Shown: in pieces, positions 24,662-35,208 of the stretch | Layout of the letters: each line of letters starts with the position of its first letter | Numbering within the stretch: the first letter of the stretch is position 1 | NCBI GenBank assembly: GCA_050084985.1 | Contig: JBITNC010000002.1 | Span: forward strand, 39,556,001 to 39,620,000 | DNA length: 64,000 nucleotides | Direction: 5' to 3' | Source of the DNA: Nageia nagi | Taxonomy: Eukaryota; Pinophyta | Translations under genes and position numbers: made by a program | Notes under the pieces: generated by a model | Database searches by the model: none | Seen by the model: the letters and a program-made list of their open reading frames with translations, nothing else | Told to the model about the DNA's origin: nothing

Positions 24662-25500
24662 ATGATTGAAACCTTCATACCTAAGCACATACTCGACGGT
24701 TCCAACTTCGGCATATGGGAACCTCGTATGAGAGCTGAGTTACAGGCAAGGAAGCTATGGCAGATAGTAAATGAAGATCTAGTTGCTTCTATAGATGAGA
24801 AGGCCCTTGAAATTTACAACTAAAAGAATGAGTTAGCAACCTTAATGATCTATCGTGCAGTTTCAGATGACATCCTTCTCATGATCTCTTCCTCGATATC
24901 AGCAAAAGAAGCTTGGGATAGACTAAAGAAAATTTATCTTGGGTCCAAATTTTCAAGAAGGTTCACCATTCTACAAAAGTTGTTGCAATATTGTTAAGGT
25001 GAAGATGAAAGTGCCTCAATCTACTTGAACAAAATCATTGACCTCAGGACACAACTGGTTGGCTGTGGGTGCAATTGGATCAATGATGAGTTCATGGTCT
25101 TCATCATTCTTCAAAGCCTCTCTACAAAGTTTAGTAACTTTGTCACAGTTATGGAGACTAGGCTCGATGATGAAGAAGATGTTATCTCTCTTAACAACCT
25201 TTCTAGACTCCTATTGAAGCATGAGGAAACTTTGAAGAAAATGTTGAACATTTCTTCAAAGGATAATAGCATTGCTCTAGGAGCAACCAAAACTCCTTTC
25301 AAGAAGATGTTCAAACATTATAAATTCAAAGATAACAAATTCTCATTACCATCAGGAAGCACGGTAACTTCAAGCAAAGGAATGACAAAGTTGGATCAAG
25401 CAAACTAATACCGCAGGAAAAGTTTGATGAAAATTGTAACTTTTGTGGCATCTTTGGGCACAAAGAGTATGATTGTTGCAAAAAGAAATTTGCTCAAAAA
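24662..25500 (+). pseudogene. copia gag
   Basis: The frame starts ATG ATT GAA ACC at 24,662 and reads as a UBN2-type Gag: SNFGIWEPRMRAEL, then KEAWDRLKKIYLG. It has in-frame TAA codons at 24,821 and near 24,995, then an open stretch with FVTVMETRLDDEEDV and SRLLLKHEE. After a frameshift near 25,405 a CX2CX4HX4C zinc knuckle is intact (25,435-25,476, CNFCGIFGHKEYDC). Gag packages element RNA in the virus-like particle. The TAA at 24,821 fits CAA to TAA decay. Confidence 0.9.
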
Positions 25501-28500
25501 GGTAAGGGAAATGCAAATGTGAGAAATTTCAATAATAAAAAGAAGAACAAGCATGTTGCTACTATTGCCTACTACTCAATGACTCAAACTATTTCAAATG
25601 ATTGGATTGTTGATTCAGGATGCACTAATCACATGTGTTATGAAAAGGATAAGTTTGAAAATTTTCATAAGTACAACAAGGATACAGTTGTGATAGGTGA
25701 TAATACAGTCCTTGATGTTCAAGGAATAGGGAATGTAAAGATTCATGGAAAGGTGCTTGATAATGTCTTTTATGTGCTTAAGCTAAGGATGAATCTTATC
25801 TCTGTAATTCAGATTACAAGGAAAGGATGCTCATTTGAGTTTATCTCACACTCCTGGTGTGTTAAGAAAGGACTTACCACTTTGATGAAAGGATCAGTAA
25901 AGGATGAACTTTATATTATGGATCAAGTACTTCAAAAATTTGTCTTGCTACAAATGTGTGTTCAAAAGGTAATCTTTGGCATCAACATTAGGGCACCTTA
26001 ACCACAAGAGTATTCAAGATATGAAAAATCAAGAACTTGTGGAAGGTTTACCTAATATTTCACCCACAATTGGTCTTTGTGAAAGGTGCATTCTAGGAAA
26101 GATGAATAGGCAAAAGTTTGAAAAAGATAAGGTAACTCGGGCTACTCGTCCTCTTCAGCTTGTGCATTCAGATTTGATGGGTCCATTTTAGACTAAGTCT
26201 CTAGGGGGAGCTTCTTATGTTTGACCTTCATTGATGACTTCAGTAGGATGACATTTGGTTATCTACTTGAGCACAAGGATCAAACTTTTGACGATTTAAA
26301 GACTTCAAGGCACTTGTTGAAAATCAAACTGATTTTAAGATCAAAATGCTGAGATCTGATAATGGGGGTGAGTATAATAGCAATGAGTTTAACGACTATT
26401 GTGTTAAACATGGGATCAAGCGGTAATTCACAATCCCTTACACCCCTCAGCAAAATGGAGTTGCTGAAAGAAAGAATCGCACCATTATGGAAATGGCAAG
26501 ATGCATGTTGGGTAACCTTCCTAGTTTCTTATGGGGAGAAGCTATTCACACTGCTATTCACACCCTAAATAGGTGTCCTACTAAAGCAGTTGAAGGAAAA
26601 ACTCTGTATGAAGCATGGATAGGAAAGAAACCTAACATCTCACACTTCAGGGTCTTTGGTTGTGATGCATTTGCCTTCATTACCTAGAGAAAAGAAAGAA
26701 GCTAGATAAAAGATTAGAAAAATGCATCTTTGTGGGGTATGATAATTAGCATAAGGTTACAGGCTCTACTCCTCATCCCATAAAATAGTCTTTATTTTAG
26801 GATGTCAAGTTCAATGAACTTCCTGAGGATACTACTTCTCACGCTGAGGTGTCTGATTCAAATGATTCTACGCCTGCACCTAACTAGTTGGATGATCATG
26901 AAGGGAAGTCACCACAAGAGCAAAATTCTCCAGCTCAGAGAATTACATGAAGTATGACCTTGAATAAATCCTTATTTGCCAAAATTGATAATATGAATGA
27001 GCCATCAACATTCAAAGAAGCTTCCAAGCAAGAGTGTTGGATGGAAGCTATGAAAGTTGAGTATGAGGCACTCATGAAAAATGAAACTTGGGATTTGGTT
27101 CCTTACCCCAATGAGAAAAATGTGATTGGAAATAAATGGATATACAAGGTCAAGTACAATTCTAATGGAGAAGTTAAAAAATACAAAGCAAGGTTAGTGG
27201 CCAATGGATTCGCTCAGAAATATGGTATTGATTATGAGGAAACCTTTGCTCCTGTGGCCAACATGCCTATGTCAGGATAATTCTTGCTCTTTCTACAGCT
27301 CAAGGTTGGAAAGTTTTCCAACTTGATGTTAAGAGTGCATTTCTCAATGGTGACTTAGATGTAGAAATCTACATGAATCAACTAGAAGGATTTATTCCAG
27401 AAGGAAAAGAGTCTCTTGTGTGCAAGCTAAAGAAGTCTTTGTATGGACTTAAACAAGCACCTAGAGCATGGTACAAGAAAATTTTAGGATTCTTGCAGAT
27501 ATTGGTTTTTCCAAGTGCTTCTCTGACTCATATCTCTATGTACTCAATCAAGGAAAAGATGTGGTCTTAATTCTCCTTTATGTGGATGATCTTCTCATAA
27601 CAGGCAACAATATTGAAATCATCCAAGAGTGTATATCCAAACTGAAGGCAACATTTGAAATGACTGATCTAGTTCTATTGCATTACTATCTTGGGATGCA
27701 AGTATACCAACACAAAGATTGTACTTATCTTAGTCAATCTAAGTATATATCAGACATCTTGCAAAAGTTTGGAATGGAGGAGTGTAGATATGCTGCAATA
27801 CCTATTTCTCTGGAATCGTTGTATCACTAAGCTCAGATTCTTAGTTGGCTGATGCTACAGCTTATAGGCAATTGATCAGTAGTCTTCTGTATTTGACTAT
27901 CTCTCGACCTGATATTACCTTTGTAGTGAATCTGATGGCACAATTCATGCAAAAACCATATGTTGAACACCTCAATGCTATGAAGCAAATCTTGAGGTAT
28001 GTGGCAGGGACAAAGGATCTTGCTCTTAAGTATTCCAAAGTGCCCTCGATTATTCTCTCAGGATTCTTAGATTCTAATTATGGGGGAGATATAGATGACA
28101 GAAAATCAACCTCTGCATATGTGTTCAGCATTGGTTCAGGTGCTATCTCTTGGGCTTCCAAGAAGCAACCTACTATGACTCTTTCTACCATCGAAGCTGA
28201 ATATTGAGCCATGTTTGTTGCTGCCCAAGAAGCTATTTGGCTGAGGCATCTTATGAAAGAAATTGGGTATAAGCAAAATGGCCCATCTCTTATTTCTTCA
28301 GATAATCAATAGACTATCTCTTTGGCTAAGAATCTTATGTTCCATCAGAGAACTAAACATGTGGAAATCCAAGCCCATTTTATCAGGGAGAAGGTTTTAG
28401 ATGACATCATACACTTGGAGTATTGTCCATCTACTGAAAACTCTGTTGATTTATTCACCAAGCCCCTTCCTGAAGCTCAGTTCAACAAGCTTAGGGATTC

Positions 28501-28543
28501 TCTCGGGTTGGTGAATTTGCCCTCAAGGGGGAGTGAAGTTTGA
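25501..28543 (+). pseudogene. copia pol: protease, integrase, reverse transcriptase, RNase H
   Basis: In order: protease with DSG in WIVDSGCTNHMC (about 25,602-25,637). Integrase with the GAG-pre region (HLNHKS..., 25,990), first Asp in HSDLMGPF (26,164-26,187), second in SDNGGE (about 26,355) and Glu in GVAERKN (about 26,460). RT with NKWIYKVKYN (27,133), QLDVKSAFLNGD (27,320-27,355), SLYGLKQAPRAWYK and an intact YVDD (27,579-27,590). RNase H with SRPDI, DRKSTS, STIEAEY and FTKPLPEAQ (ending 28,543). Breaks include TAG after GPF at 26,189, TAA in KR*FTIPY, a TGA after EAEY at 28,205, and frameshifts near 26,215, 26,295, 27,270 and 27,500. Catalytic residues survive, but no full-length polyprotein can be made. 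Confidence 0.93.
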
Positions 28544-28601
28544 ACTTTTGTTAGTGATGACAACTTCACCTCTAAGAGGCCTTTTTTGATTGTACATTCT
28601 A

Positions 28602-28985
28602 GACCTCCGTGGTAAGTTTGCTCTGCGTGACAAACTTGTTGTACATTTTATACCTTCATGGTGAGTTTGCTCTGCGTGACGAACTTGTGCAATTTTTGAG
28701 CATATAATTAATATACCTTCGTGGTAAGTTCGCTCTGTGTGACGAACTTGTTGTACATTCTATACCTCCATGGTGAGTTTGCTCTGCATGAGAAACTCGT
28801 TGTATAATTTTTATGCTCTATACCTCCGTGGTGAGTTTGCTCTATGTGAGAAACTCCTTGTATAATTTTTGAGCATATAATTAATATACCTCCATGGTAA
28901 GTTCGCTCTGCATGATGAACTTGTTGTACATTCTATACCTCCGTGATGAGTTTGCTCTACGTGAGAAACTCGTTGTACAATTTTT
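28602..28985 (+). repeat. Seven-unit tandem hairpin array in the copia 3' untranslated region
   Basis: Units begin with ACCTYCRTGGTRAG at 28,602, 28,652, 28,715, 28,764, 28,822, 28,888 and 28,937 (spacing 50, 63, 49, 58, 66, 49). Each unit folds into a 6-7-bp stem around a 10-12-nt loop of the form CTCTGYRTGA. Stems are AAGTTTG/CAAACTT (unit 1), GAGTTTG/CGAACTT with two G-U pairs (2), AAGTTCG/CGAACTT (3), GAGTTT/AAACTC (4, 5, 7) and AAGTTC/GAACTT (6). Units 3-4 and 6-7 are related by a 173-bp higher-order duplication. The paired changes keep the stem, which points to an RNA structure; its role is unknown. Confidence 0.9.
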
Positions 28986-29454
28986 ATGCTCTATTAATAA
29001 TCAACACATGTCTATATACAACAGGTGACTATGAGTGATGGCTTGGCATCTCTGTGATGACTTATAGTGCACCATTAATCAGTTATTTATAAGATGGCAT
29101 TATTTGATTCTCTTATTTGAATATATGATGCATCTAACTAATTTTGTTCATGAGTTGCTTGTAGCATGCAGGATCTTCTTCAGAAATGTAGGTTACTCAC
29201 CTTGTGAAAGCAAGCTCATGGAGACTCACATGTCAGCTTAAAGTTGATCGACTACTATGTATAGTGAAACCAGTTGTGGTTAATGATTGTATTGTAAACC
29301 ATTTTGTCAAATGGTAATGTAGTGAGTCTCATACTAGTTCTCCAAAATATTCTCAAATATGTAAATGTTCTCATCTCCACTTGTATCTCTATGGAGGAGA
29401 ACTCTCTCTTACTCTCTCTCTTCTTTCTTCTACGCTCTATCCCAATATTGCATT
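28986..29454 (+). other. Rest of the copia 3' untranslated region
   Basis: Non-coding stretch between the hairpin array and the polypurine tract. It has a CTCTCT-rich pyrimidine run at 29,400-29,440. No ORF or repeat of note. Confidence 0.6.
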
Positions 29455-29463
29455 AAGGGGAAG
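29455..29463 (+). other. Polypurine tract
   Basis: AAGGGGAAG directly before the 3' LTR, where plus-strand priming is expected. Confidence 0.85.
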
Positions 29464-29935
29464 TGTTAGAATTTGTAATGAAATATTGTGAATATCTAAA
29501 CTCTTTGTAAGTTCAATTAATCACTTAAAGGATATGTAGATACCTTAAGGGATTAATTGAATTCTTTATTATGTGTGGACTTTGACCTAACCATGGGGTT
29601 AGTTGGTAGGTTAAAGTTAGGTCACACATTTATTGTAACCCTAACCTTACCCTTGAGTTAAAGGGAGGTTAGGGAGGTGCTCTCAACCTATAAATAGAGG
29701 GCCTCTCCTCTTGTAACATATCTAAGTTTTGGAGTAAGAATACTCTACTAGTTTATGTAGGAGAGAGGAAGAGAATTGTTGTAAGAGGGTCATACTTGAG
29801 AATTGAGATACTAGTTGTGGATGTACTCCCAAGGAGGGAGGAACCACATTACACTTGTGTTATCTTGTGTGAATGTTGTGTGATTGAGCTTCCTAGTCTT
29901 GTACCTTGAGGATTAGAGTAGTGCTAATTCTCTCA
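29464..29935 (+). repeat. 3' LTR of the copia element
   Basis: 472 bp, the same length as the 5' LTR, with about 12 substitutions and no indels between them. The TATA box is kept at 29,689-29,696. Confidence 0.95.
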
Positions 29936-31064
29936 AAACTCACTATGAGAAAAATTGAAGTATCCTTGAAATACTTCTAATTCTTTCAAATCCAAAAGTT
30001 CATAAACCAAGAGGCAATCTTAGGCTAATAAACTTGCAAATTAGGTCATGATTACTTTCATACAAAAAAATCCAAACACTAACCTTTATCCAATCACCAA
30101 TTTGGGACAGTCAATCATCTCTAGAAGATAAGCATTAATTCTATACTAGAAACCTTTATCCATCATCTTCTTAGCAATAGGGACACAAAAGAGTCTTTAA
30201 CATAGTACTTCTCAAATATTCATCATTTTATTCTTATATCTCCCTTACAATGATTATAAATAATCACTTGGGAGAAGGGGATTAAGCACCACCCTCCCAA
30301 ATGCAAGCCTAAATCCCAATGGTTCTCCTTTTATGCATGTACCAAGTCGCCCTCCAGGCTGATGTAGTCCCTTGGAGTCTCTCCTCCATGGCCTGCAAAG
30401 ATACAAGTGTTAGAAAACTTGTTGGTACCCTTCTTCATCAAAAAATGTGTTGCTTAATATTGTATAATCACCAAGTCCTAATCTCTATCATTAAAAAATT
30501 CTCTTATCAACAAACATTATTTCATAAAGGAAAAAAAAAATTTACAACTAGATCTGACATGTTTATGCATGGATTCCAAAAATCTACATAAAATATTGCT
30601 TGAATATGAAAAATAGTTAAACAATTTAACAATTAGATTCTTGCTTCTTTAAGCGAATTAATGAATTGTTTCACATATTCAATTGAGTTTTATTTGATTA
30701 CATATGAATCAACCATACCAAATCTATCCTTATGTTGATTTTGAAGTGGTATTCAAAGGTTTCCACTAAGGATTAAAATGTGTGAATAGAATCAAAAGGT
30801 AACTTGTAAAACCATTCACAAATATATTTAGTAGTACTTGACTATGTATAAAGGTGGTATATGATACATGAAAGGCACATATGTGGATAGCATGATCTAC
30901 CAAATGGATAAATTAGGTGTGTTGAGTCCAATGGGGATAGAATAATGCAATATTTCATAAGATAAATCACTAATTTCATCAAGGTAGAATAATCGAAGTG
31001 GTGAGTTATCAAGATGTTAAGCATATTTCTAATTTCTTTTTTAATTTGTCTAACTTTATCTTAT
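29936..31064. other. AT-rich interval between copia element and duplication copy B
   Basis: No domain seen. The 90-codon plus ORF at 30,319-30,591 has no recognisable motif and ends in a K-rich, poly(A)-encoded segment. Confidence 0.4.
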
Positions 31065-33308
31065 ATCATTATGAGAATGAATAAATTATATTTGACATAA
31101 TAAACTATGATGTAACAATTTTAGGGGTTATGATAGTATTTATGGAAAACACAATAATATTTTAAATGGAAGAATATAGCAATAATTTTTGGGGGCGTCC
31201 CTAAGGGGAAAACATAATGGTTTAAGATTTGGCTCTTCTTTGGGAAGTCCAAGGTTCAAATCATGATGGTTATTCCAACGTGTCATAGTTTGGCTACAAT
31301 TGAGCTAACTATCCATAGCCAGTAAGTGGATGGTAGAGATCACTTTAAATTTTTTCGCTACTAGCAGTCGTAAGGGGGTTCCTAGAACAATTTATTTCAC
31401 GATTGGGAACTTGCTTATTGGCATTATGAGGTTGTTGGAAATATTTGGATGTGGTAGGGTGGTTTAAAATCTATCAAATAGCTCACGTTTTTGAATAAAA
31501 AGTTTTGTATTTAGTTTGGTTAGTTTATTGTTAATTACTTTATTCCAATCATGGTTTTATATTAGGGCATCAAGGATTTGACAAAGATAAAGGACAACAC
31601 AAGGAAAAGAGTTATTATTTTTCTAGTTTGTAGCATTCCTTTTTAATAGCAAGGGATTTAATTTTGTACACGATAGAATTGTAATTGTTTCATATTACAT
31701 CAATTTTACATGATTAGTTTGCTTGGGAAAAAATCAATCTTTATACAACTCTTGAAAAAGATATCTAACAAGTGAGATTCATTAAAATGACGAAAACCTA
31801 AATAATATTTCATTTCATTTTCATTTATACAAATTGAAAAACTAATTGAACAAATTGAATTCACCATAATGTATTATGTGAGAAACAACCAAGTAACAAA
31901 ACCTAATTAATTAACATGATACACTATAATAATAAATGATACAAGACAAATATATTCAAACTAAAAAATTTAAGAGCAACTTAGATCCTATTTGACTTAA
32001 ATCTCCAAAAAAAAGTCAAATAATGTTCAAAACATAACTTCTTAATCTAAATTATTGAAATGAAAGTTATAGAGATAAAATTGTATTAAGAAAATTATAA
32101 CTTGTAATATTGAGATGCAAAAATATGAAATTAATCTCCTAGATCATTTTAAAATATTATTGCCATTTGAATGAGTGAAATAATAATCTTTTAATATTGT
32201 GTTGTGTTCTTCATGGTTGTAAGAGAATTATCATGATGATATTAAGAATTTACTACATTTATTATAAATTTTTTTGTGAAAAATTATAATCTAGTAACAA
32301 GAAATAAGTAAAGAATCTACATACTTTAAATATTTTAGTAAAGGTTGAAAACAACATCTTAATATTATTATAAGTTAATAAGAAAATTAAATCAAGAATA
32401 AAAAATCTTCTAAAATATGAATTGAAATAAGACAAAAGAATATTTTATCTTGTGTTGGACTATTCTATACTATCAGAAGATATTTTATTTTTCATTTTCA
32501 ACTGATATATTTTCTATTCTATACTATCAGATGATCTTTTATCTTTCATTTTCAAATGAGATATTTTTACAAGCTTTGCATTCAAGAGATTCACCGTGTA
32601 TGCACCTCTCAGCAAAGGAATCTACACTTTCACAGGCTTCTGTACTCACTCAAATGACAGCGTTGGACTTTGCATAAAGTGGAACTCTTACAGCATCTAA
32701 GCCATATTCGCATTGCCTGGAAGATCTTATACTTTAACTGTCCACTTTCACATAATACAACAAATCCAAATATGCTCACAGACCTAATAAAATCCACTAC
32801 ACCATGAATTCTCTTTTATTTACAGCAGAAAAAATCCAAAAACAAAAATCCAAAGAATAAGAGCTGCATTTGTGTCCCTTTTGTCTTTGGCCTTACTACT
32901 CTCAGTGCCTCTCCATAGTCCATACAAAAATGTCCTTCCACCATAAAGAAAATGATCACCATCTTCACAATACATCTAAATTTATGAGGTGGGCAACCAC
33001 TGTCACTGTCATCCTCCTTCTCCACCCAATTACATTTCACAGTCATTGACCTAGCTTTGGATTTTCTACTGTGCTGGCCAAGTTGCATCCCATTTCCAAA
33101 AGAAACAATCAACTTCTTCTGGATGAGATTCTGATCTCAGAAGGCCAAATGCCAAATCCAAAAACATGAGTTGAAAGCCTGGAACTCCGAGCTGTCTCGT
33201 ACAGACAAGTATCTCTGTGTTGAATAGGAGACAGAGTGCAGTGCCCACATGAAAACAACCACCCCAACGTAATTATGTGGGCGTGCTGTATCCAGGTAGC
33301 TATCTACT
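31065..33308. repeat. Segmental duplication, copy B
   Basis: Counterpart of copy A (15,605-20,145). It lacks the 2.75-kb insertion but has a SINE-like insertion at 31,191-31,387. Similarity ends sharply after CCAGGTAGCTA (copy A near 20,145, copy B near 33,308). The 98-codon minus ORF at 32,816-33,112 lies in the GC-richer part but is not kept open in copy A. Confidence 0.8.
31191..31387 (+). mobile_element. tRNA-derived SINE-like insertion in copy B
   Basis: About 200 bp starting GGGGGCGTCC, with an A-box-like ATGGTTTAAGATTTGGC (about 31,218) and a B box GGTTCAAATCA (31,253-31,263) about 35 bp apart. The corresponding place in copy A (near 15,731) lacks it. The flanks CAATAATTTTT and CAATTTATTTC may be an eroded target duplication. 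Presence in one copy only argues for mobility after the duplication. The family is not identified. Confidence 0.6.
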
Positions 33309-35208
33309 CCTGCATGATTGTCCCAGTGTGCCTATAGGAGAATCTCATAAGCTTTTCTGGAATGTGAGCCAATCACTAATGACCACACCACATGTGCATC
33401 TTTTCAGAATTGTGGGGATGCACACTTAAATTTCGAAGGTCAGTCAATAGTGATGCCTCATCTCAAATCAAAGCTTATTTGTATATTGTAGCCTTTCCAG
33501 TGATTTTGTAAGGCTCACCAAAATTGTGTTCTTAAGTCTGGTTGGTTTCTTTTAGTTTCACATATAAAATTCAATTAACTTAATTGCAAGTGTCAAAATT
33601 TGGGATGTAAGAAGTTTTTAAGTTTAAATTTTATTGATTTTCAGATGTAATAGAATAGGATAAAAAAAGATCTTAAATGATAACAATGTAGATTAAATAT
33701 AAGATTTGGATGATTTTAATACGAATGATTACAATGAAAGATATATTTTGATTATGTAAATATGTGTTTATAGAATGATATCTTTAAATGTTAATGTAGA
33801 AGGTTGAGATTTTTCTTAAAAGTCTTCATTTTAACATATATAAAAAAAAGAGAGATTTTGATCATACATTTAAATTAAAAAAAAAAATTGTAAAAATAAT
33901 TATTTTGTATAATAAAATCATAATGAAAAAATATCTTGATAATAACATTGAAGTAGATTTTGATCATACATTTCAATTAAAAAAAAAAATAGTAAAAATA
34001 ATTATTTTGTATAATGAAATCATAATGAAAATGATATCTTGATAATAACATTGAAGTTAAAAGAATGATCGTTAAAAGAATAATTTTATATAAATATTCA
34101 ATAATTTTAAATTTTTAATCATGATTTTATAAAAATCCTCACTAATTTCAATATGGATGATTTTGATAGAAAAAAATATTCTGATGTGACACTTAAACTG
34201 AATATAACCTTCAAAAAATATGATTTTCAAATACCCAACACTTCAAAATAATATTACTCTTTAAATGGGAACACAATTATCTATCATAATTAAACGTTTA
34301 AACAATTGATTTGACAACAATCATTGGTGGAACTCATGCCAAGTGCACTCAAAAATCAAATATTACATCACCATGGAGACTGAGTAAAGTAGTCCTTAGT
34401 ACGAGATTCTCTTTGCTGGATTCCTAAGATTTTGTTATACTGATTCAGTTGGAATCTATCTTAAAAACACTCTTCAATGATTCTACCGTCATCTCTATCT
34501 CTCTCTACATAATGTTTTTGGGAAGTAACATAACTATAGAATAATGTTAAAACTTGAATTTTTATAGATAATGTTAAAACTTGAATTTTTATAGATGGCA
34601 ATATAATATTATTTTTAATATGTTTATAATAAAATTTCAATCGAATAGTCTTTTCATGATTTTACTTTCTCATGATTCAATAATTTTATTTTACACTAAT
34701 TATCTACAAGACTCAATCAATCAATTCGACTTCCATGAACGTCCAAATTCAATGTACAATCAAACTTGCTTTATTCATTGGCTGATGTTCTCAAATGTTC
34801 CACAAATTTTCGTATAGTATGTAGAAGATAGAGCTACATTAAGAACGCTTATTTGTTTTTTTAATCCAATTCGTGTATTAACACTGCTTACCAAGCAGAA
34901 AGATTCAACGAAAACAGGATATGGGCTGTAAGGCCCTCCTTTTAACACAGCAGATATATCTCCGTAACATGCCCACAAAGCATGAAAGAATATTTCAGAC
35001 AGACGTCTCTTCATGAATATCTGCCCTCTATGAATAGCTCTCTGTGGAAGTCTTGTCAGGAACCCTGCTGGGTTATTGATCTTTAGAATACATATACAGA
35101 TGTGACTACGCTCTCCATAATTTGCGACACCCAGATCTTGTATCTTCCAAAATTCCACTTCGTTTCAGCTACTCTTCTAGCCAGTTAGTTACATTTTCCC
35201 TGGTGAAA
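33309..35208. other. AT-rich interval with short tandem duplications
   Basis: No gene until the peptidase start. A ~102-bp tandem duplication lies at 33,854-34,056 (units begin GATTTTGATCATACATTT), and a 28-bp duplication at about 34,542-34,597. The 127-codon minus ORF 34,775-35,158 overlaps the 5' flank of the peptidase gene and has no known motif. Confidence 0.5.
33854..34056. repeat. 102-bp tandem duplication
   Basis: Two near-identical units starting at 33,854 and 33,956, including an A11-12 run, TTATTTTGTATAAT and TATCTTGATAATAACATTGAAG. Confidence 0.85.

Larger units (their letters stand above)
20673..29935 (+). mobile_element. Ty1/copia LTR retrotransposon, structurally complete but coding-dead
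   Basis: The element has two 472-bp LTRs (20,673-21,144 and 29,464-29,935), both starting TGTTAG and ending CTCA. It has a Met-tRNA-type primer-binding site, a polypurine tract, and gag, protease, integrase, RT and RNase H in copia order. By hand the LTRs differ at about 12 of 472 positions (~2.5%). Flanking pentamers are AAACA and AAACT, which would be a target duplication with one mismatch. Two features are unusual: a ~3.5-kb leader before gag, and a ~0.9-kb 3' untranslated region holding a hairpin array. Gag-pol carries many stops and several frameshifts. Confidence 0.93.

Noticed and set aside
24325-24714. 129-codon minus ORF overlapping the copia gag start
   Set aside because: Shadow of the leader and gag on the opposite strand, with no recognisable domain.
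28602-28985. CRISPR-like array
   Set aside because: Spacing is irregular (49-66 bp), spacers are related to each other, and the host is a plant; it is a tandem hairpin repeat in a retrotransposon.
34775-35158. 127-codon minus ORF before the peptidase gene
   Set aside because: No motif, overlaps the peptidase 5' flank, and ends in ordinary AT-rich DNA; likely chance.
35122-35208. Upstream in-frame ATG for the S28 peptidase
   Set aside because: It would put 29 residues ahead of a clear signal peptide; the ATG at 35,209 gives a normal secreted N-terminus.
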